Below, in pieces: positions 8,214 through 17,749 of a stretch of DNA of 64,000 nucleotides. The translations under genes were made by a program, and so were the position numbers. Numbering within the stretch: the first letter of the stretch is position 1; each line of letters begins with the position of its first letter. Source of the stretch: Acidisphaera sp. S103 (lineage in GTDB: Bacteria > Pseudomonadota > Alphaproteobacteria > Acetobacterales > Acetobacteraceae); assembly GCF_009765975.1 (NCBI RefSeq), contig NZ_LMUJ01000031.1, positions 41,669 to 105,668 on the forward strand, read 5' to 3'. Under the pieces are notes generated by a model. That model was not told the origin of the DNA. It did no database searches and was given only the letters and a program-made list of their open reading frames with translations.

Positions 8214-9245
8214 ATGGCTTACAGGGTCGCGGTTGTCGGCGCCACAGGGGCAGTCGGACGCGAGATCATCAAAACCCTGGTGGAGCGGAATTTTCCCGCC
8301 TCGGACGTGATTGCCCTGGCGTCGGGCCGTTCGGCGGGCGCGGAAATCTCCTTCGGCGACAAAAAAGTGCTGACGGTCCGCAACCTGGACACATTCGATT
8401 TCACGGGCACGGATTTCGGCCTGTTCAGCCCGGGGGCCTCGGTTTCGGCGATCCATGCGCCGCGCGCCGCCGCCGCCGGCTGCGTGGTGATCGACAACAC
8501 CAGCCAGTTCCGCATGGACGCGGACGTGCCGCTGGTGGTGCCGGAGGTGAACCCGCAGGACCTGCGCTGGTTCGCCAAGCGCAACATCATCGCCAACCCG
8601 AACTGCTCCACCATCCAGATGGTGGTGGCGCTGAAGCCGCTGCACGACGAGTTCAAGATCAAGCGGGTGGTCGTCTCGACCTATCAATCCGTGTCGGGCG
8701 CCGGCAAGGAAGGCATGGACGAGTTGTTCAACCACACGAAGTCATCCTTTGTGTATGAGCAGAGCCCGCCGCAGCAGTTCACCAAGGAAATCGCCTTCAA
8801 CTGCATCCCGCACATCGATAAGTTCATGGATGACGGCTCCACTAAAGAAGAGTGGAAGATGACGATGGAGACCAAGAAGATCCTCGATCCGGCGATCGCG
8901 GTGCATGCGACCTGCGTCCGGGTACCGGTCTTCATCGGCCATGGCGAGGCGGTGAATGTCGAATTCGAGAACCCGGTCACCGCCGGCGAGGCTCGGGCGA
9001 TCCTGCGTGATGCCCCGGGCGTCGAGGTTGTGGATGTCCGCGAGGACGGCGGCTATGTCACGCCGCTGGAATGCGCAGGGGAAGACGCGGTGTTCGTCAG
9101 CCGGATCCGTAAGGACCCGACGGTGCAGCATGGGCTGTCGTTCTGGTGCGTGTCGGACAATCTGCGCAAGGGCGCGGCGCTGAACGCGGTGCAGATCGCC
9201 GAGACGATGATTGCGATGAACCTGCTGGTGAAGAAGGCGGCTTAA
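8214..9245 (+). CDS. asd: Aspartate-semialdehyde dehydrogenase
   Basis: The 343-residue NADPH enzyme reduces aspartyl phosphate to aspartate semialdehyde, the branch point to lysine/diaminopimelate, threonine and methionine. It starts MAYRVAVVGATGAVG, a Rossmann loop at residues 9–15. The acylated nucleophile is Cys131 in NPNCSTIQM, and the loop SGAGKEGMDEL follows. The SD AGGAGAG is 6–7 nt before the ATG at 8214. The frame is open upstream, but that extension lies over the antisense nucleotidyltransferase gene and is not used. It stands alone, with a terminator-like dyad after the stop. Confidence 0.95.
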   Translation: MAYRVAVVGATGAVGREIIKTLVERNFPASDVIALASGRSAGAEISFGDKKVLTVRNLDTFDFTGTDFGLFSPGASVSAIHAPRAAAAGCVVIDNTSQFRMDADVPLVVPEVNPQDLRWFAKRNIIANPNCSTIQMVVALKPLHDEFKIKRVVVSTYQSVSGAGKEGMDELFNHTKSSFVYEQSPPQQFTKEIAFNCIPHIDKFMDDGSTKEEWKMTMETKKILDPAIAVHATCVRVPVFIGHGEAVNVEFENPVTAGEARAILRDAPGVEVVDVREDGGYVTPLECAGEDAVFVSRIRKDPTVQHGLSFWCVSDNLRKGAALNAVQIAETMIAMNLLVKKAA

Positions 9246-9256
9246 GCCGGCGGCCC

Positions 9257-9301
9257 GATGAGTGGGAGGAGCCTGGTTGCCATCGGCGGCCTCATCTTTT
9301 T
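9257..9301 (+). terminator. Terminator-like dyad after asd
   Basis: GATGAG (9257–9262) pairs with CTCATC (9291–9296), followed at once by TTTTT (9297–9301). The loop itself contains GCC/GGC pairing. The site is 11 bp after the asd stop and faces the end of the convergent monooxygenase gene. The stem is short, so support is moderate. Confidence 0.4.
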
Positions 9302-9322
9302 CCATAGTAACAGAGCTCAGTA

Positions 9323-10672
9323 TCATTGTTCTGCGGCCCGGGGATCCTGGCTATAACGGTTAACCACGGGTGGCAGGCCAAGGTTTTCGCGCAAGGTTGC
9401 TCCTTCATACTCGGTCCGGAACAGTCCCCGGCGCTGCAACTCGGGAACCACCATCGTGACGAAATCCTCGCCGCCATCGGGCAGTGTGGCGGGCGTGATG
9501 TTGAAACCATCGCAGGCCCCAGCCTCGAACCATTCCTGCATGACATCGGCAATGTCCGTGGCCGTGCCGATCCTTGCGGAGCCGGTGATCCCGGAGCGGA
9601 GATACAGCTCGCGGATCGTCGGCTTCTCCCGTCTCACTCGCTCGACGAGTTGCACGCTCAGGCTGCGGTGCTCCTGACGACCCAGCGCGTCGTCAGGCAC
9701 TGGACCATCCAGTGGATAACCCGACAGATCACCAAAAGCGCTGTAGAGAGCACCAAGACCGGCCAACGGGTCGAACAGCGCCTGCAGTTCATCGTACTTT
9801 GCCTGAGCCTCTGCGCGCGTGGGTGCGACGACTGGGCAAAACGCCGGCATGATCTTCAGATCGTCCGGCTCGCGGCCGTATTTCGCCATCCGCCCCTTTA
9901 CGTCGTCGTAATAGCCACGGGCCGCATCGACTGACCCATGAATCGCATAGATGACGTCCGCCGTCGCTGCGCCCAATTCCCGCCCCTGTTCCGAAGCACC
10001 GGCCTGAACGATCACCGGATGCCCCTGCGGCATGCCTGCCACGCTCAATGGGCCTCGCACCTTGAAGAACCGCCCGTGATGATTGAGCACATGCATCTTC
10101 GCTTCATCGAAATACTGGCCGGCTGCTTTGTCGAACAATAGAGCCCCATCCTCCCAGCCGTCCCAAAGTCCCTTGACGACCTCTACGAACTCGGCGGAAC
10201 GGGCATACCGCGTGTCGTAGTCCAGCGTCGTCTCCAGCCCGAAATTCTGTGCTTCGTGCTCCGACCAGGACGCAACCACGTTCCAACCGGCGCGCCCCTT
10301 GCTGATCAGATCCAACGTGGCGAACTTGCGTGCCAGGTTGTACGGCTCGTTGTATGTCGTGGATGCCGTTGTTATCAGGCCAACGTGGCGGGTCACCATC
10401 GCCAGCGCCGGCAGCAATGTCATTGGCTCAAGTTCGAGCATGTCCCTGCCGGTCCGGGACAGCGAACCGCGCGGATTGTCCCCCTGACGAATGCCGGCGC
10501 CGTCGGCAAAGAAGATCATGTCGAGCTTCCCCCGTTCGGCGATTTGGCTGCTGCGCACATAGTGCTCGACATGCAGTGTGCCGTCGGCCGGGACACTGGG
10601 ATGACGCCAGGCGGCCGGGTGGTAACCGTGCCCCCGTATCGACAAACCGAGCCGCATTTTGCGTGAAAGCAT
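9323..10672 (-). CDS. LLM-class flavin monooxygenase (NtaA/SnaA/DszA family), copy 1
   Basis: The 449-residue protein is a bacterial-luciferase-like TIM-barrel monooxygenase of the NtaA/SnaA/DszA branch, which oxidises substrates such as nitrilotriacetate, pristinamycin or aryl sulfones with reduced FMN delivered by a separate reductase. Family features are the AAWRHPSVP-type N-terminus, FFADGAGI, LALAMVTRHVGLI, SKGRAGWNVV and the C-terminal VPELQRRGLFRTEYEG. Two related copies lie at 17.7–20.5 kb. No flavin reductase is present in the window. The SD GAGAGG is 9 nt before the ATG. It is convergent with asd and divergent from the SDR gene. The substrate is unknown. Confidence 0.85.
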   Translation of the reverse strand: MLSRKMRLGLSIRGHGYHPAAWRHPSVPADGTLHVEHYVRSSQIAERGKLDMIFFADGAGIRQGDNPRGSLSRTGRDMLELEPMTLLPALAMVTRHVGLITTASTTYNEPYNLARKFATLDLISKGRAGWNVVASWSEHEAQNFGLETTLDYDTRYARSAEFVEVVKGLWDGWEDGALLFDKAAGQYFDEAKMHVLNHHGRFFKVRGPLSVAGMPQGHPVIVQAGASEQGRELGAATADVIYAIHGSVDAARGYYDDVKGRMAKYGREPDDLKIMPAFCPVVAPTRAEAQAKYDELQALFDPLAGLGALYSAFGDLSGYPLDGPVPDDALGRQEHRSLSVQLVERVRREKPTIRELYLRSGITGSARIGTATDIADVMQEWFEAGACDGFNITPATLPDGGEDFVTMVVPELQRRGLFRTEYEGATLRENLGLPPVVNRYSQDPRAAEQ

Positions 10673-10805
10673 CGCTCAATTCCTCTCAAACGGAATTGTA
10701 CCGCACGCCGCTGACGTTGGCACCTCTTCCAGACGGGGCAGCATGGATTTGCGGTGCCGGCAGTCGGGCCATAAGGTCGTCGGCCATGCATAAACGGGGG
10801 ATACG

Positions 10806-11609
10806 ATGAATCGTCTCGATGGCAAGGTTGCACTGATTTCCGGCGCCTCCCGCGGCATCGGCGGGGAGACCGCTCGTTTGATGGCCCAGGCTGGCGCCAG
10901 CGTCGTCATCGGCGACGTGCTGGACGATCGGGGGCAAGAGACCGTGAAGGCCATCACGGCGGCCGGTGGCAAGGCGCAGTATGTGCATCTGGACGTCACC
11001 AGCGAGCAGGACTGGATCGCCGCCGTCAATCGCGCCACCGGCGCATTCGGCAAGCTCGATATCCTGGTCAACAATGCCGGTGTGTTCATCGGCAAGGGGA
11101 TCGAGGAGATTTCCATCGCCGAATGGAACAAGCTGGTCGCGGTGAACATGACCGGCGTCTTCCTCGGCACCCGCCTCGCCGCCCAGGCGCTGCGCGAGGC
11201 CGCCAAGTCCAGCGAGCATGGCAGCGCGATCGTGAACCTGGCGTCGATTGCCGGGATCGTGGGATCGCAGCTTGACCCGCTCTATTCGATGACCAAGGGC
11301 GGCGTGACCCTGTTCACCAAGTCGACGGCCCTGGAATTCGCTCGGAAATCGTATCGGATCCGGGTGAACTCGATCCATCCAGGTGTGATCCAAACCGATA
11401 TGGGTGAGCAGACCTTCGTCGCCAGGGCAAGCCGGACGGGCAGCAACGATCCCGCGCCGGCTCGGCAGATGGTGACGGAGTCCGTGCCCTGGGGGCGGCT
11501 GGGCGTGCCGCTGGATATCGCCAAGGGGATCGTGTTCCTGGCCTCGGATGATGCGGCCTACATGAATGGGTCGGGACTGGTGGTGGATGGCGGCGTGACG
11601 GCGGCATAA
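10806..11609 (+). CDS. Short-chain dehydrogenase/reductase (SDR)
   Basis: The 267-residue classical SDR has the nucleotide-binding glycine motif SGASRGIGG (residues 12–20), NNAG at 89–92, and the catalytic Ser147, Tyr160 and Lys164 (YSMTK). The Asp at residue 37 (VVIGDV) after the second beta strand suggests NAD preference. It oxidises or reduces a secondary alcohol/ketone. The overall layout resembles the hydroxysteroid/cyclic-alcohol dehydrogenase group, but that is not substrate evidence. It is first in a plus-strand row with the TauD-type dioxygenase, the sulfurtransferase and the MFS carrier, probably a shared transcription unit. Confidence 0.88.
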   Translation: MNRLDGKVALISGASRGIGGETARLMAQAGASVVIGDVLDDRGQETVKAITAAGGKAQYVHLDVTSEQDWIAAVNRATGAFGKLDILVNNAGVFIGKGIEEISIAEWNKLVAVNMTGVFLGTRLAAQALREAAKSSEHGSAIVNLASIAGIVGSQLDPLYSMTKGGVTLFTKSTALEFARKSYRIRVNSIHPGVIQTDMGEQTFVARASRTGSNDPAPARQMVTESVPWGRLGVPLDIAKGIVFLASDDAAYMNGSGLVVDGGVTAA

Positions 11610-11662
11610 GCCCCGGGTTAGGGGGCGCCTATCGTGGGTGAGTCGGACGGAGGAAAAACAGC

Positions 11663-12484
11663 ATGGCCCAACTGACAATAAGACCGCTTAACGCCACCAT
11701 CGGCGCGGAAATCACCGGTGTCGATTTCCGCAAGCCGGTCGATGCCGCGATGCGCGAGGCCCTGTCCAAGGCACTCTCAGACCATTTGGCCCTTGTCTTC
11801 CCGGACCAGTCGCTGACGCCGGCGGAATATCTCGAAGCCGCCAGCGTCTTTGGTCCGCCGATGCGCCAGCACTATTCGCAATACAATATGCCGGACTTCC
11901 CGAATATCGGGGTCATCCATCACCGCGATGGACAACTGCCGGCCGAGGGCTGGCATACCGACCATACCAATCGGGAGTGCCCGCCTGCCGCGACGATCCT
12001 GTACGGGGTTGAAGTGCCCGCCAGCGGCGGCGAAACCAGCGTGGCCAACATGCGCGTCGCCTACCGGGCACTCCCTGACGATGAACGGACGCGCCTTGAT
12101 GGGTTGAGAACCGTGAACAGCCTCGATCGCGGGCGGCGCGATGTGCGCGACGAGGATATGGAGAAGTTCGGCAAACCGGTCGTTCATCCGATGGTGCGCA
12201 CGCATCCTGTCCATCGTTCCCGGGCGCTTTATTTTCATCCCACAAAGACCATGCATATCGAAGGCATGACGCCGGAGGATAGCAAAAACTATATCGACGG
12301 GCTGGTCAGCCGAACGATCCGTCCGGAGATCGTCTACACGCATACCTGGCGCAAGGGCGACATCTTTGTCATCGACGATCGGGCCACGATGCACAGGGCG
12401 CACGGTGATTACGACCGCAGTCAGAGCCGAATCCTGTGGCGCATCATTGTCGAGGGTGACCGTCCGGAGCTACGAGCCGTTTAG
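11663..12484 (+). CDS. TauD/TfdA-family 2-oxoglutarate-dependent dioxygenase
   Basis: The 273-residue protein is a non-haem Fe(II)/2-oxoglutarate oxygenase. The facial triad begins at His98-x-Asp100 (GWHTDHT), the distal histidine is in ATMHRAHGDY (about residue 244 or 247), and RILWR near residue 256 supplies the 2-oxoglutarate arginine. TauD members release sulfite from taurine and TfdA members cleave aryloxyacetates. This sequence cannot be placed on one of the two. The SD GGAGG is 9 nt before the ATG. It lies 53 bp after the SDR and upstream of a rhodanese-type sulfurtransferase, which makes a sulfur-containing substrate plausible (inference). Confidence 0.87.
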   Translation: MAQLTIRPLNATIGAEITGVDFRKPVDAAMREALSKALSDHLALVFPDQSLTPAEYLEAASVFGPPMRQHYSQYNMPDFPNIGVIHHRDGQLPAEGWHTDHTNRECPPAATILYGVEVPASGGETSVANMRVAYRALPDDERTRLDGLRTVNSLDRGRRDVRDEDMEKFGKPVVHPMVRTHPVHRSRALYFHPTKTMHIEGMTPEDSKNYIDGLVSRTIRPEIVYTHTWRKGDIFVIDDRATMHRAHGDYDRSQSRILWRIIVEGDRPELRAV

Positions 12485-12620
12485 CCGGCCTCGGGGCCCT
12501 TGCCGCCGGATATTGGCCAAAGAGCGTGAGGGACCCAGCGATATCGCCACGATCATCGAGTTGACCGGCTCCGAGCGATTGGCAATCCTTTCCGAACACC
12601 AGCATAGAGGAAGAAGCGGC

Positions 12621-13409
12621 ATGGCAAACGATCCCTTCATCGATCCCGCCGCGTTATCGTCTCTGGGGCCGGTCCGCTATCTGGACGCGCGCGATCAGGC
12701 GGCCTTCGACGCGGGACACGTACCCAACGCGGTGCGCGCGCCGGTAGACGCCTGGGACAAGGCGATCAAGACGGCAGATATCGGCTTCGGTCGGACCGCG
12801 TTCTGGGAAGAGGCGCTCGGTTCCCTGGGCGTTGGTTCGGGGGTGACTGCGGTGACTTATGATGCCGGCGGCATGACCAATGCTGCGCGGGTGTGGTTCG
12901 TGTTGCAGTTTTTTGGCGTCCCATGCCTGATTGCGAACGGCGGTTGGCCCGCCCTGGCGGCGAGCAGCGTCCCGGCGGGTGCGGGTCCGGTCAGCGGCGG
13001 ACTTCACCTGTCGGCCGGGTCAGGCGCGGTCGGCGTGGTCGATCGGGAAACGCTGAAAGGTCAGCTCGACGGTGCGGCACATGTGTTCGACAGCCGCACG
13101 CGCGCTGAGTTCACGGGCGAGGACTCGCGCGGCCGGCCGAGAAGCGGACATTTGCCGGGGGCGCGGCATCTGTCGCACGCCGACCTGATGGATAAAGGGG
13201 TCGTGCATCCGGGCTCGAAGCTGCGCGGCATGATGGAGGGCGTGGGATTCGGCCCTGGCGATCATATCGTGACGCATTGCGAGGGTGGCGGACGGGCGGC
13301 TCTGGCCGCGGCCGCGGCGGTACGCGCCGGATTTGACGATGTCCGTGTCTATTACCTCAGCTTCGGCGACTGGGCCCGCGATGAGAGTTGCCCGATCGTC
13401 AGGGACTGA
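12621..13409 (+). CDS. Two-domain sulfurtransferase (rhodanese / SseA type)
   Basis: The 262-residue protein has two tandem rhodanese modules. The first (YLDARDQAAFDAGHVPNA, residues 18–35) lacks the catalytic cysteine. The second has VFDSRTRAEF, GHLPGARHL and the active-site Cys220 in HCEGGGR, a six-residue loop typical of thiosulfate or 3-mercaptopyruvate sulfurtransferases. It transfers sulfane sulfur to cyanide or a thiol in the cytoplasm. The start at 12621 follows an AGAGGAAGAAGC ribosome-binding stretch. The frame is open further upstream into the dioxygenase gene, but that part is out of register with protein. The substrate is not set by sequence. Confidence 0.88.
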   Translation: MANDPFIDPAALSSLGPVRYLDARDQAAFDAGHVPNAVRAPVDAWDKAIKTADIGFGRTAFWEEALGSLGVGSGVTAVTYDAGGMTNAARVWFVLQFFGVPCLIANGGWPALAASSVPAGAGPVSGGLHLSAGSGAVGVVDRETLKGQLDGAAHVFDSRTRAEFTGEDSRGRPRSGHLPGARHLSHADLMDKGVVHPGSKLRGMMEGVGFGPGDHIVTHCEGGGRAALAAAAAVRAGFDDVRVYYLSFGDWARDESCPIVRD

Positions 13410-13505
13410 ATTCTCTCTGCATCACAAATAAAATCGACTTGGCGGCTCCCTTGACCCACATGCCAATTGTTGCACAGTGGCGGCAAGATCGGGAGACGTC
13501 CGAGT

Positions 13506-14723
13506 ATGACCGCGACGACGACGCCAAAAGCGCTGCCGATCCTGATCGGCGCGGCGGTTACCATGAGCCTTGCCATGGGCATGCGTCAGTGCCTTGGCCT
13601 GTTCCTGCCCCCCGTGACACACGGCCTGGGTCTGAGCGCCGCTGATTTCACCTTCGCAATCGCCATACAGAACGTCGCCTGGGGCGTCTTTCAGGCCCCT
13701 ATCGGGTCGCTTGCCGACAAATATGGCATCGGCCGAGCGGTCCTTGGCGGCGTTCTGCTCTATATCGCGGCGATGATCGTGATGGTCATGGCCAATGGCA
13801 TCGCCATGCTCGCTCTGTCCGGCGGCATGCTCGGCATCGCCGTTGCCTGCACCGGCTCCTCGCTGGCGATGACCGCCGCCGCTCGCGCCTCGACACCCGA
13901 ACGGCGCTCCTTTGTGCTTGGTGTCGTTTCTGCCTTTTCGTCAGTCGGCACCCTGGTCATCGCCCCCGTGCTGCAGTTGCTGTTGGCGCACTGGAACTGG
14001 CGTATCGGCGTGGTCCTGTTTCTCGCGCTGACCATCGTCATGCTGCCGTTCGCCTTCATGACCGGCCGCGTCGACCGGATTCCGCAGCCGCCCGTCCGGC
14101 GCACGACTTTCGGAGAGTCGCTTCAACTGGCCATACAGAGCCGCCGGTTCATGGTGCTGTGCTGCACCTATTTTGTCTGCGGATTGAACTTGATCTTCAT
14201 CAACACGCATCTGCCGAATTATTTGGCGATATGCGGTCAGGACCCGATGCTGGCGGCCAATGCGCTGGCGATCATCGGCGGCGTGAACATTGTCGGGTCC
14301 TGGCTCGCCGGGTGGCTTGGGGGCATCTATCCCAAGCACATTCTGTTGGGCATCACCTTCCTGCTGCGTTCGGTGGTCGTCGCCGTTTATTTCATGTCCC
14401 CGCCATCAGAAGAAAATACGCTGATCTTTGCTGCCGCGATGGGCATGATCTGGCTTGGGGTCATTCCGCTGGTGTCGGGTTTGGTTGCCGAACTGTTCGG
14501 GACCCGCACGATGGCGACCATGCTGGGCCTGTCGTTCGTCGTGCACCAGGCCGGATCGGTTCTCGGCGCATGGGGCGGTGGCGTCATCTTCACGCATTTC
14601 GGTTCGTATGACCTGGCCTGGCGCTTCGGCGTGACGGCCGGCGCGCTTGCGGGCGTGGTCTTGATCCTGTTCGGCGGAGAGACGATCCCCGGTATCCGCC
14701 GCCGTTCGGCGATCGCCGTGTGA
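13506..14723 (+). CDS. MFS transporter
   Basis: The 405-residue protein has twelve predicted membrane helices in two halves, with a helix 2–3 loop of MFS type (GSLADKYGIGRAVLGG). It begins TATTTPKALPILIGAAV and resembles the oxalate:formate / monocarboxylate antiporter-like MFS groups in layout. It would import or export a small organic anion across the inner membrane. It is last in the SDR–dioxygenase–sulfurtransferase row, so it is the likely carrier for whatever that set processes (inference). ATG 13506 is preferred, with GGGAG about 11 nt upstream. An in-frame start at 13467 exists without a good SD. Confidence 0.85.
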   Translation: MTATTTPKALPILIGAAVTMSLAMGMRQCLGLFLPPVTHGLGLSAADFTFAIAIQNVAWGVFQAPIGSLADKYGIGRAVLGGVLLYIAAMIVMVMANGIAMLALSGGMLGIAVACTGSSLAMTAAARASTPERRSFVLGVVSAFSSVGTLVIAPVLQLLLAHWNWRIGVVLFLALTIVMLPFAFMTGRVDRIPQPPVRRTTFGESLQLAIQSRRFMVLCCTYFVCGLNLIFINTHLPNYLAICGQDPMLAANALAIIGGVNIVGSWLAGWLGGIYPKHILLGITFLLRSVVVAVYFMSPPSEENTLIFAAAMGMIWLGVIPLVSGLVAELFGTRTMATMLGLSFVVHQAGSVLGAWGGGVIFTHFGSYDLAWRFGVTAGALAGVVLILFGGETIPGIRRRSAIAV

Positions 14724-14891
14724 GAATCGGCATGCTCAGATCATCGAAGCTTTATCTGCGGAGCTGATCCCCGGGGTGCCCAGGACCAGGCTGAAGAACG
14801 CCGCCCGGAATGGCGATTGGCAGCTTCCTGACTTGGACGAACGGCTCTGCGCCTGGCTTTATGTGTCCCAGGCGTGCGTCGTCGCCATCGA

Positions 14892-16055
14892 TCACGCTAC
14901 CGGCCCGTCATCCGGCAAGGGTGCGTTGTCCAGGATACGGCGGTAATTGAAGCGGGATAGGTCGATGGACCGGAAGCCGCCATCCAGGATCATCTCCTTG
15001 ACCGCCCGGCCCACGGCGGGCCCGTGCTGCAAGCCGTGGCCGGAAAACCCGGCAGCGACGATGAAGTTCGGTAATGTCGGCAGGCGGTCGATCACCGGAT
15101 TCCCGTCCAGCAGGTTCATGTCGTAGTGGCCGACCCAACCCCCCTTCATTTTGATCGCGTCGAATGCGCTGCTTTGACTGGCCAGCCGCGGCCACAGCAC
15201 CGCGTCGAAAGCCGAATAGTCCAGCTCCCAGTTGAAGGCAGAGGATTGGTCCACCGGCGTGTAGCCCGTGATGTAGCCCTTCTGTAGCCGCCGCATCGCA
15301 TGGCCCGCGGCATGGCGCATGGCCGGGATGGGTTCCAGTTGGACCTGCGTATCGAAAAAGAACTGCTGTCGTTGGCGTGGCTCGACGGGCAGTGCGACGT
15401 CGACCATGTTGCAGATGTCGGCGGCCCAGCAATTGGCTACATTGACGAGCGTATCCACGGCCACGCTCTCACCGCTCGCCAGTCGCGCATGGGTCACCAA
15501 GCCGCCGGCAACATCCAGCCCAACAACCCGGTCCTTCAGATACCGAATCCCACGCCCCTCAGCACCTCGGCGGAACCCCATCAGCGCCGCATTCGGGTCA
15601 ATCTGGCCATCATCCGGCGTGAGCGTTCCGGCATCCGCCTCGTTGAAATGGAAAGAGGGATAGCGGCTGCGCAGCTGTGAACGGTCGAGCCGGTGTACTC
15701 GCACACCCTTGGACTCCAACATGTCGGCAATCGACGTCAACGTCGCCACCTCCGCTGCCCCCTGCACCAGGTAAAGGTAGCCCATCCGATAAAACTGTGG
15801 ATCGTATTGCACGGTCCCGCCTGTCACCTGGTTGGCGAAGTCCGAGTAGACGCTGTTACCGTAGAGCGACATTTCCACGTTCTCGAATAACGCGTGTTGC
15901 AGCCGGACGCCGCCTACCGCTCGTGGCGTGGCTGCGAATTCGTAGGTCGGGTCGGGCTCGATAACAACGACATCGGCCGCCGCACCCGCCAGGGCAAGGT
16001 GGTAAGCGATGCATGACCCCATGATGCCGCCGCCGACGATGACAATCCGTTTCAT
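14892..16055 (-). CDS. FAD-dependent oxidoreductase (DAO family)
   Basis: The 387-residue protein starts with a dinucleotide-binding fold (KRIVIVGGGIMGSCIAYHLA, residues 2–21) followed by an acidic VVVIEPD strand end. The C-terminus has VAAGFSGHGLQHGPAVGRAV, the second FAD-contacting loop of the D-amino-acid oxidase/sarcosine oxidase group. It oxidises an amine or amino acid and has no membrane segment. The SD GGGAG is 10 nt before the ATG. It is convergent with the MFS gene and divergent from an amidase, so an amide → amine → oxidised-product sequence is conceivable (inference only). Confidence 0.86.
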   Translation of the reverse strand: MKRIVIVGGGIMGSCIAYHLALAGAAADVVVIEPDPTYEFAATPRAVGGVRLQHALFENVEMSLYGNSVYSDFANQVTGGTVQYDPQFYRMGYLYLVQGAAEVATLTSIADMLESKGVRVHRLDRSQLRSRYPSFHFNEADAGTLTPDDGQIDPNAALMGFRRGAEGRGIRYLKDRVVGLDVAGGLVTHARLASGESVAVDTLVNVANCWAADICNMVDVALPVEPRQRQQFFFDTQVQLEPIPAMRHAAGHAMRRLQKGYITGYTPVDQSSAFNWELDYSAFDAVLWPRLASQSSAFDAIKMKGGWVGHYDMNLLDGNPVIDRLPTLPNFIVAAGFSGHGLQHGPAVGRAVKEMILDGGFRSIDLSRFNYRRILDNAPLPDDGPVA

Positions 16056-16316
16056 GGTCTCAAGCTCCCAAATGATGCCGCGCTGGCATTATCGCCCGCG
16101 ATGGAATGCGTCGGTTCCCGCCAAGATGCGTCACCGTTCCTGTGGATCACGGCGCCGCCACCCTGACGCCCGATGGTTACATGCGCAGCGCATGCGTCAC
16201 CAGAGCCGTGCGTGCCGTCCCTCAGCTAACTCGGCGAAAGACGCCTCCCCTGGCATGAACTTGACGAACCCCATACCGTGGCGACCAGCCGTCGCGATCG
16301 TTCGGGAGACAAATGC

Positions 16317-17708
16317 ATGACCTGGCAACTCGATGCCACGGCGCTGTCAGCACTGCTGGACGCGCGTGAAACCACCCCGCTGCAATTGCTCGAACATTCG
16401 TTCGCGCGGCTGGATGCGCTGGAGCCAGTGCTGAACGCCTTCACCCACGTGGACCGCGACGGCGCATCAGCCGCGGCCGCAGCCGCCACGGCGCGCCAGG
16501 CGGCTGGTTCTCGCCTGGGTCCGCTGGACGGGATACCGGTCTCGGTCAAGGACAACATCTTCGTCGCCGGCTTGCCCGCCCGATGGGGCAGCCTGCTGTT
16601 CCGCGATCACGTGCCAGACCGCGACGATATTTGCGTCGAGCGGCTGCGGGCTGCGGGTGCCGTGATCATTGGCAAGACCACCACGCCGGAACTCGCCATG
16701 TCGGGCCGTACCGACAGCCGGCTGTCGGGCGTAACCCGCAGTCCATGGGATCCAGCCTTGACGCCCGGCGGGTCCTCGGGCGGTGCTTCCGCGTCCGTCG
16801 CCGCCGGGATTACACCGCTCGCCATTGGCACCGACATGGGTGGTAGCACGCGGCTCCCAGCCGCCTACACCGGTCTTCTGGGCATGCGGCCCTCGACCGG
16901 GCGGATTCCCCGCCGGTTCGGGTTTCCCGCCACCTGTATCGATTTCCAGGTGATCGGCCCATTCGCTCGAACCATGCGGGACATGCGGCTGCTCTACGGT
17001 GTCCTCGCCGGTTCGGACCCGCGCGATCCGTACTCCGAACGCTTTCCGCCGCCGCCAGATGCCACGACCGGCCGTCGCCTGCGGATCGGCTGGTTCACCG
17101 CGATCGGCGATGAATCCGCAACGCCGGAGGTCGCCGCGAGCGTGGCCGCCGCTGTTCACGCCCTGGCAGGTGCGAACTGCACGATTACCCCGGTGTCGGC
17201 GCCGTTCGACCTGGGTGCATTGCGCAGCTTCCATGCCACGTTGACCGCCGCTGCCGCCGCCCGGATCGTCGTCCGGTTCCCGGATCGCTGGCGTGCCGAG
17301 ACTTGCGACAATGTTCGGGCTGCCGCCGAACGCGGGCTCGCGATATCCGCCGGTGCCTACGTAGACGCACTGGACGTGCTTGCCGCTTGGCGTTCCGATG
17401 TGACCGCCGCCTGGGGCGACTATGACGCGTTGATACTTCCTACGGCTGCGGCACCTGCCTGGCGCGCCGAGGATGATGCGCCGCCCGGTCTCTCACCCGC
17501 GACGCAGGGTATGTTTGGCGCCTGGGTGAACGCCGCCGGGCTTCCCGGCATCAGCGTCCCCGGTCAACCGCATCCCGATGGGCGCCCGATCGGCATACAG
17601 ATCGTCGCTCCGTTTGGGTATGACGCCGTCGTCCTCGAAATCGCTGAACGGCTGGAGACCTTGGCGCCCTGGGCCGACAAATGGCCGGCGCTGGCGTCGA
17701 CCGTCTGA
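16317..17708 (+). CDS. Amidase (amidase-signature family)
   Basis: The 463-residue hydrolase has the Ser–cis-Ser–Lys triad of the family: Lys78 in VSVKDN, Ser153/154 in TPGGSSGGASAS and Ser177 in GTDMGGSTRLP. It cleaves carboxamides to acid and ammonia or amine. No GatB/GatC partner is adjacent, so it is a stand-alone amidase and not part of the glutamyl-tRNA amidotransferase. The SD GGGAG is 10 nt upstream of the ATG. It is convergent with the second flavin monooxygenase and divergent from the FAD oxidoreductase. A second, only distantly similar amidase lies at 23.8 kb. Confidence 0.9.
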   Translation: MTWQLDATALSALLDARETTPLQLLEHSFARLDALEPVLNAFTHVDRDGASAAAAAATARQAAGSRLGPLDGIPVSVKDNIFVAGLPARWGSLLFRDHVPDRDDICVERLRAAGAVIIGKTTTPELAMSGRTDSRLSGVTRSPWDPALTPGGSSGGASASVAAGITPLAIGTDMGGSTRLPAAYTGLLGMRPSTGRIPRRFGFPATCIDFQVIGPFARTMRDMRLLYGVLAGSDPRDPYSERFPPPPDATTGRRLRIGWFTAIGDESATPEVAASVAAAVHALAGANCTITPVSAPFDLGALRSFHATLTAAAAARIVVRFPDRWRAETCDNVRAAAERGLAISAGAYVDALDVLAAWRSDVTAAWGDYDALILPTAAAPAWRAEDDAPPGLSPATQGMFGAWVNAAGLPGISVPGQPHPDGRPIGIQIVAPFGYDAVVLEIAERLETLAPWADKWPALASTV

Positions 17709-17749
17709 CCGCGCAGCGCCAGCCGCCATCAGAAACCGGCGCGAGAGGT

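Noticed and set aside
14724-14891. Gene fragment between the MFS and FAD oxidoreductase genes
   Set aside because: A frame around LIPGVPRTRLKNAARNGDW looks protein-like but I could not assign it to a family; no start.
16317-17708. GatA subunit of glutamyl-tRNA amidotransferase
   Set aside because: No GatB or GatC beside it and sequence style is of stand-alone amidases.
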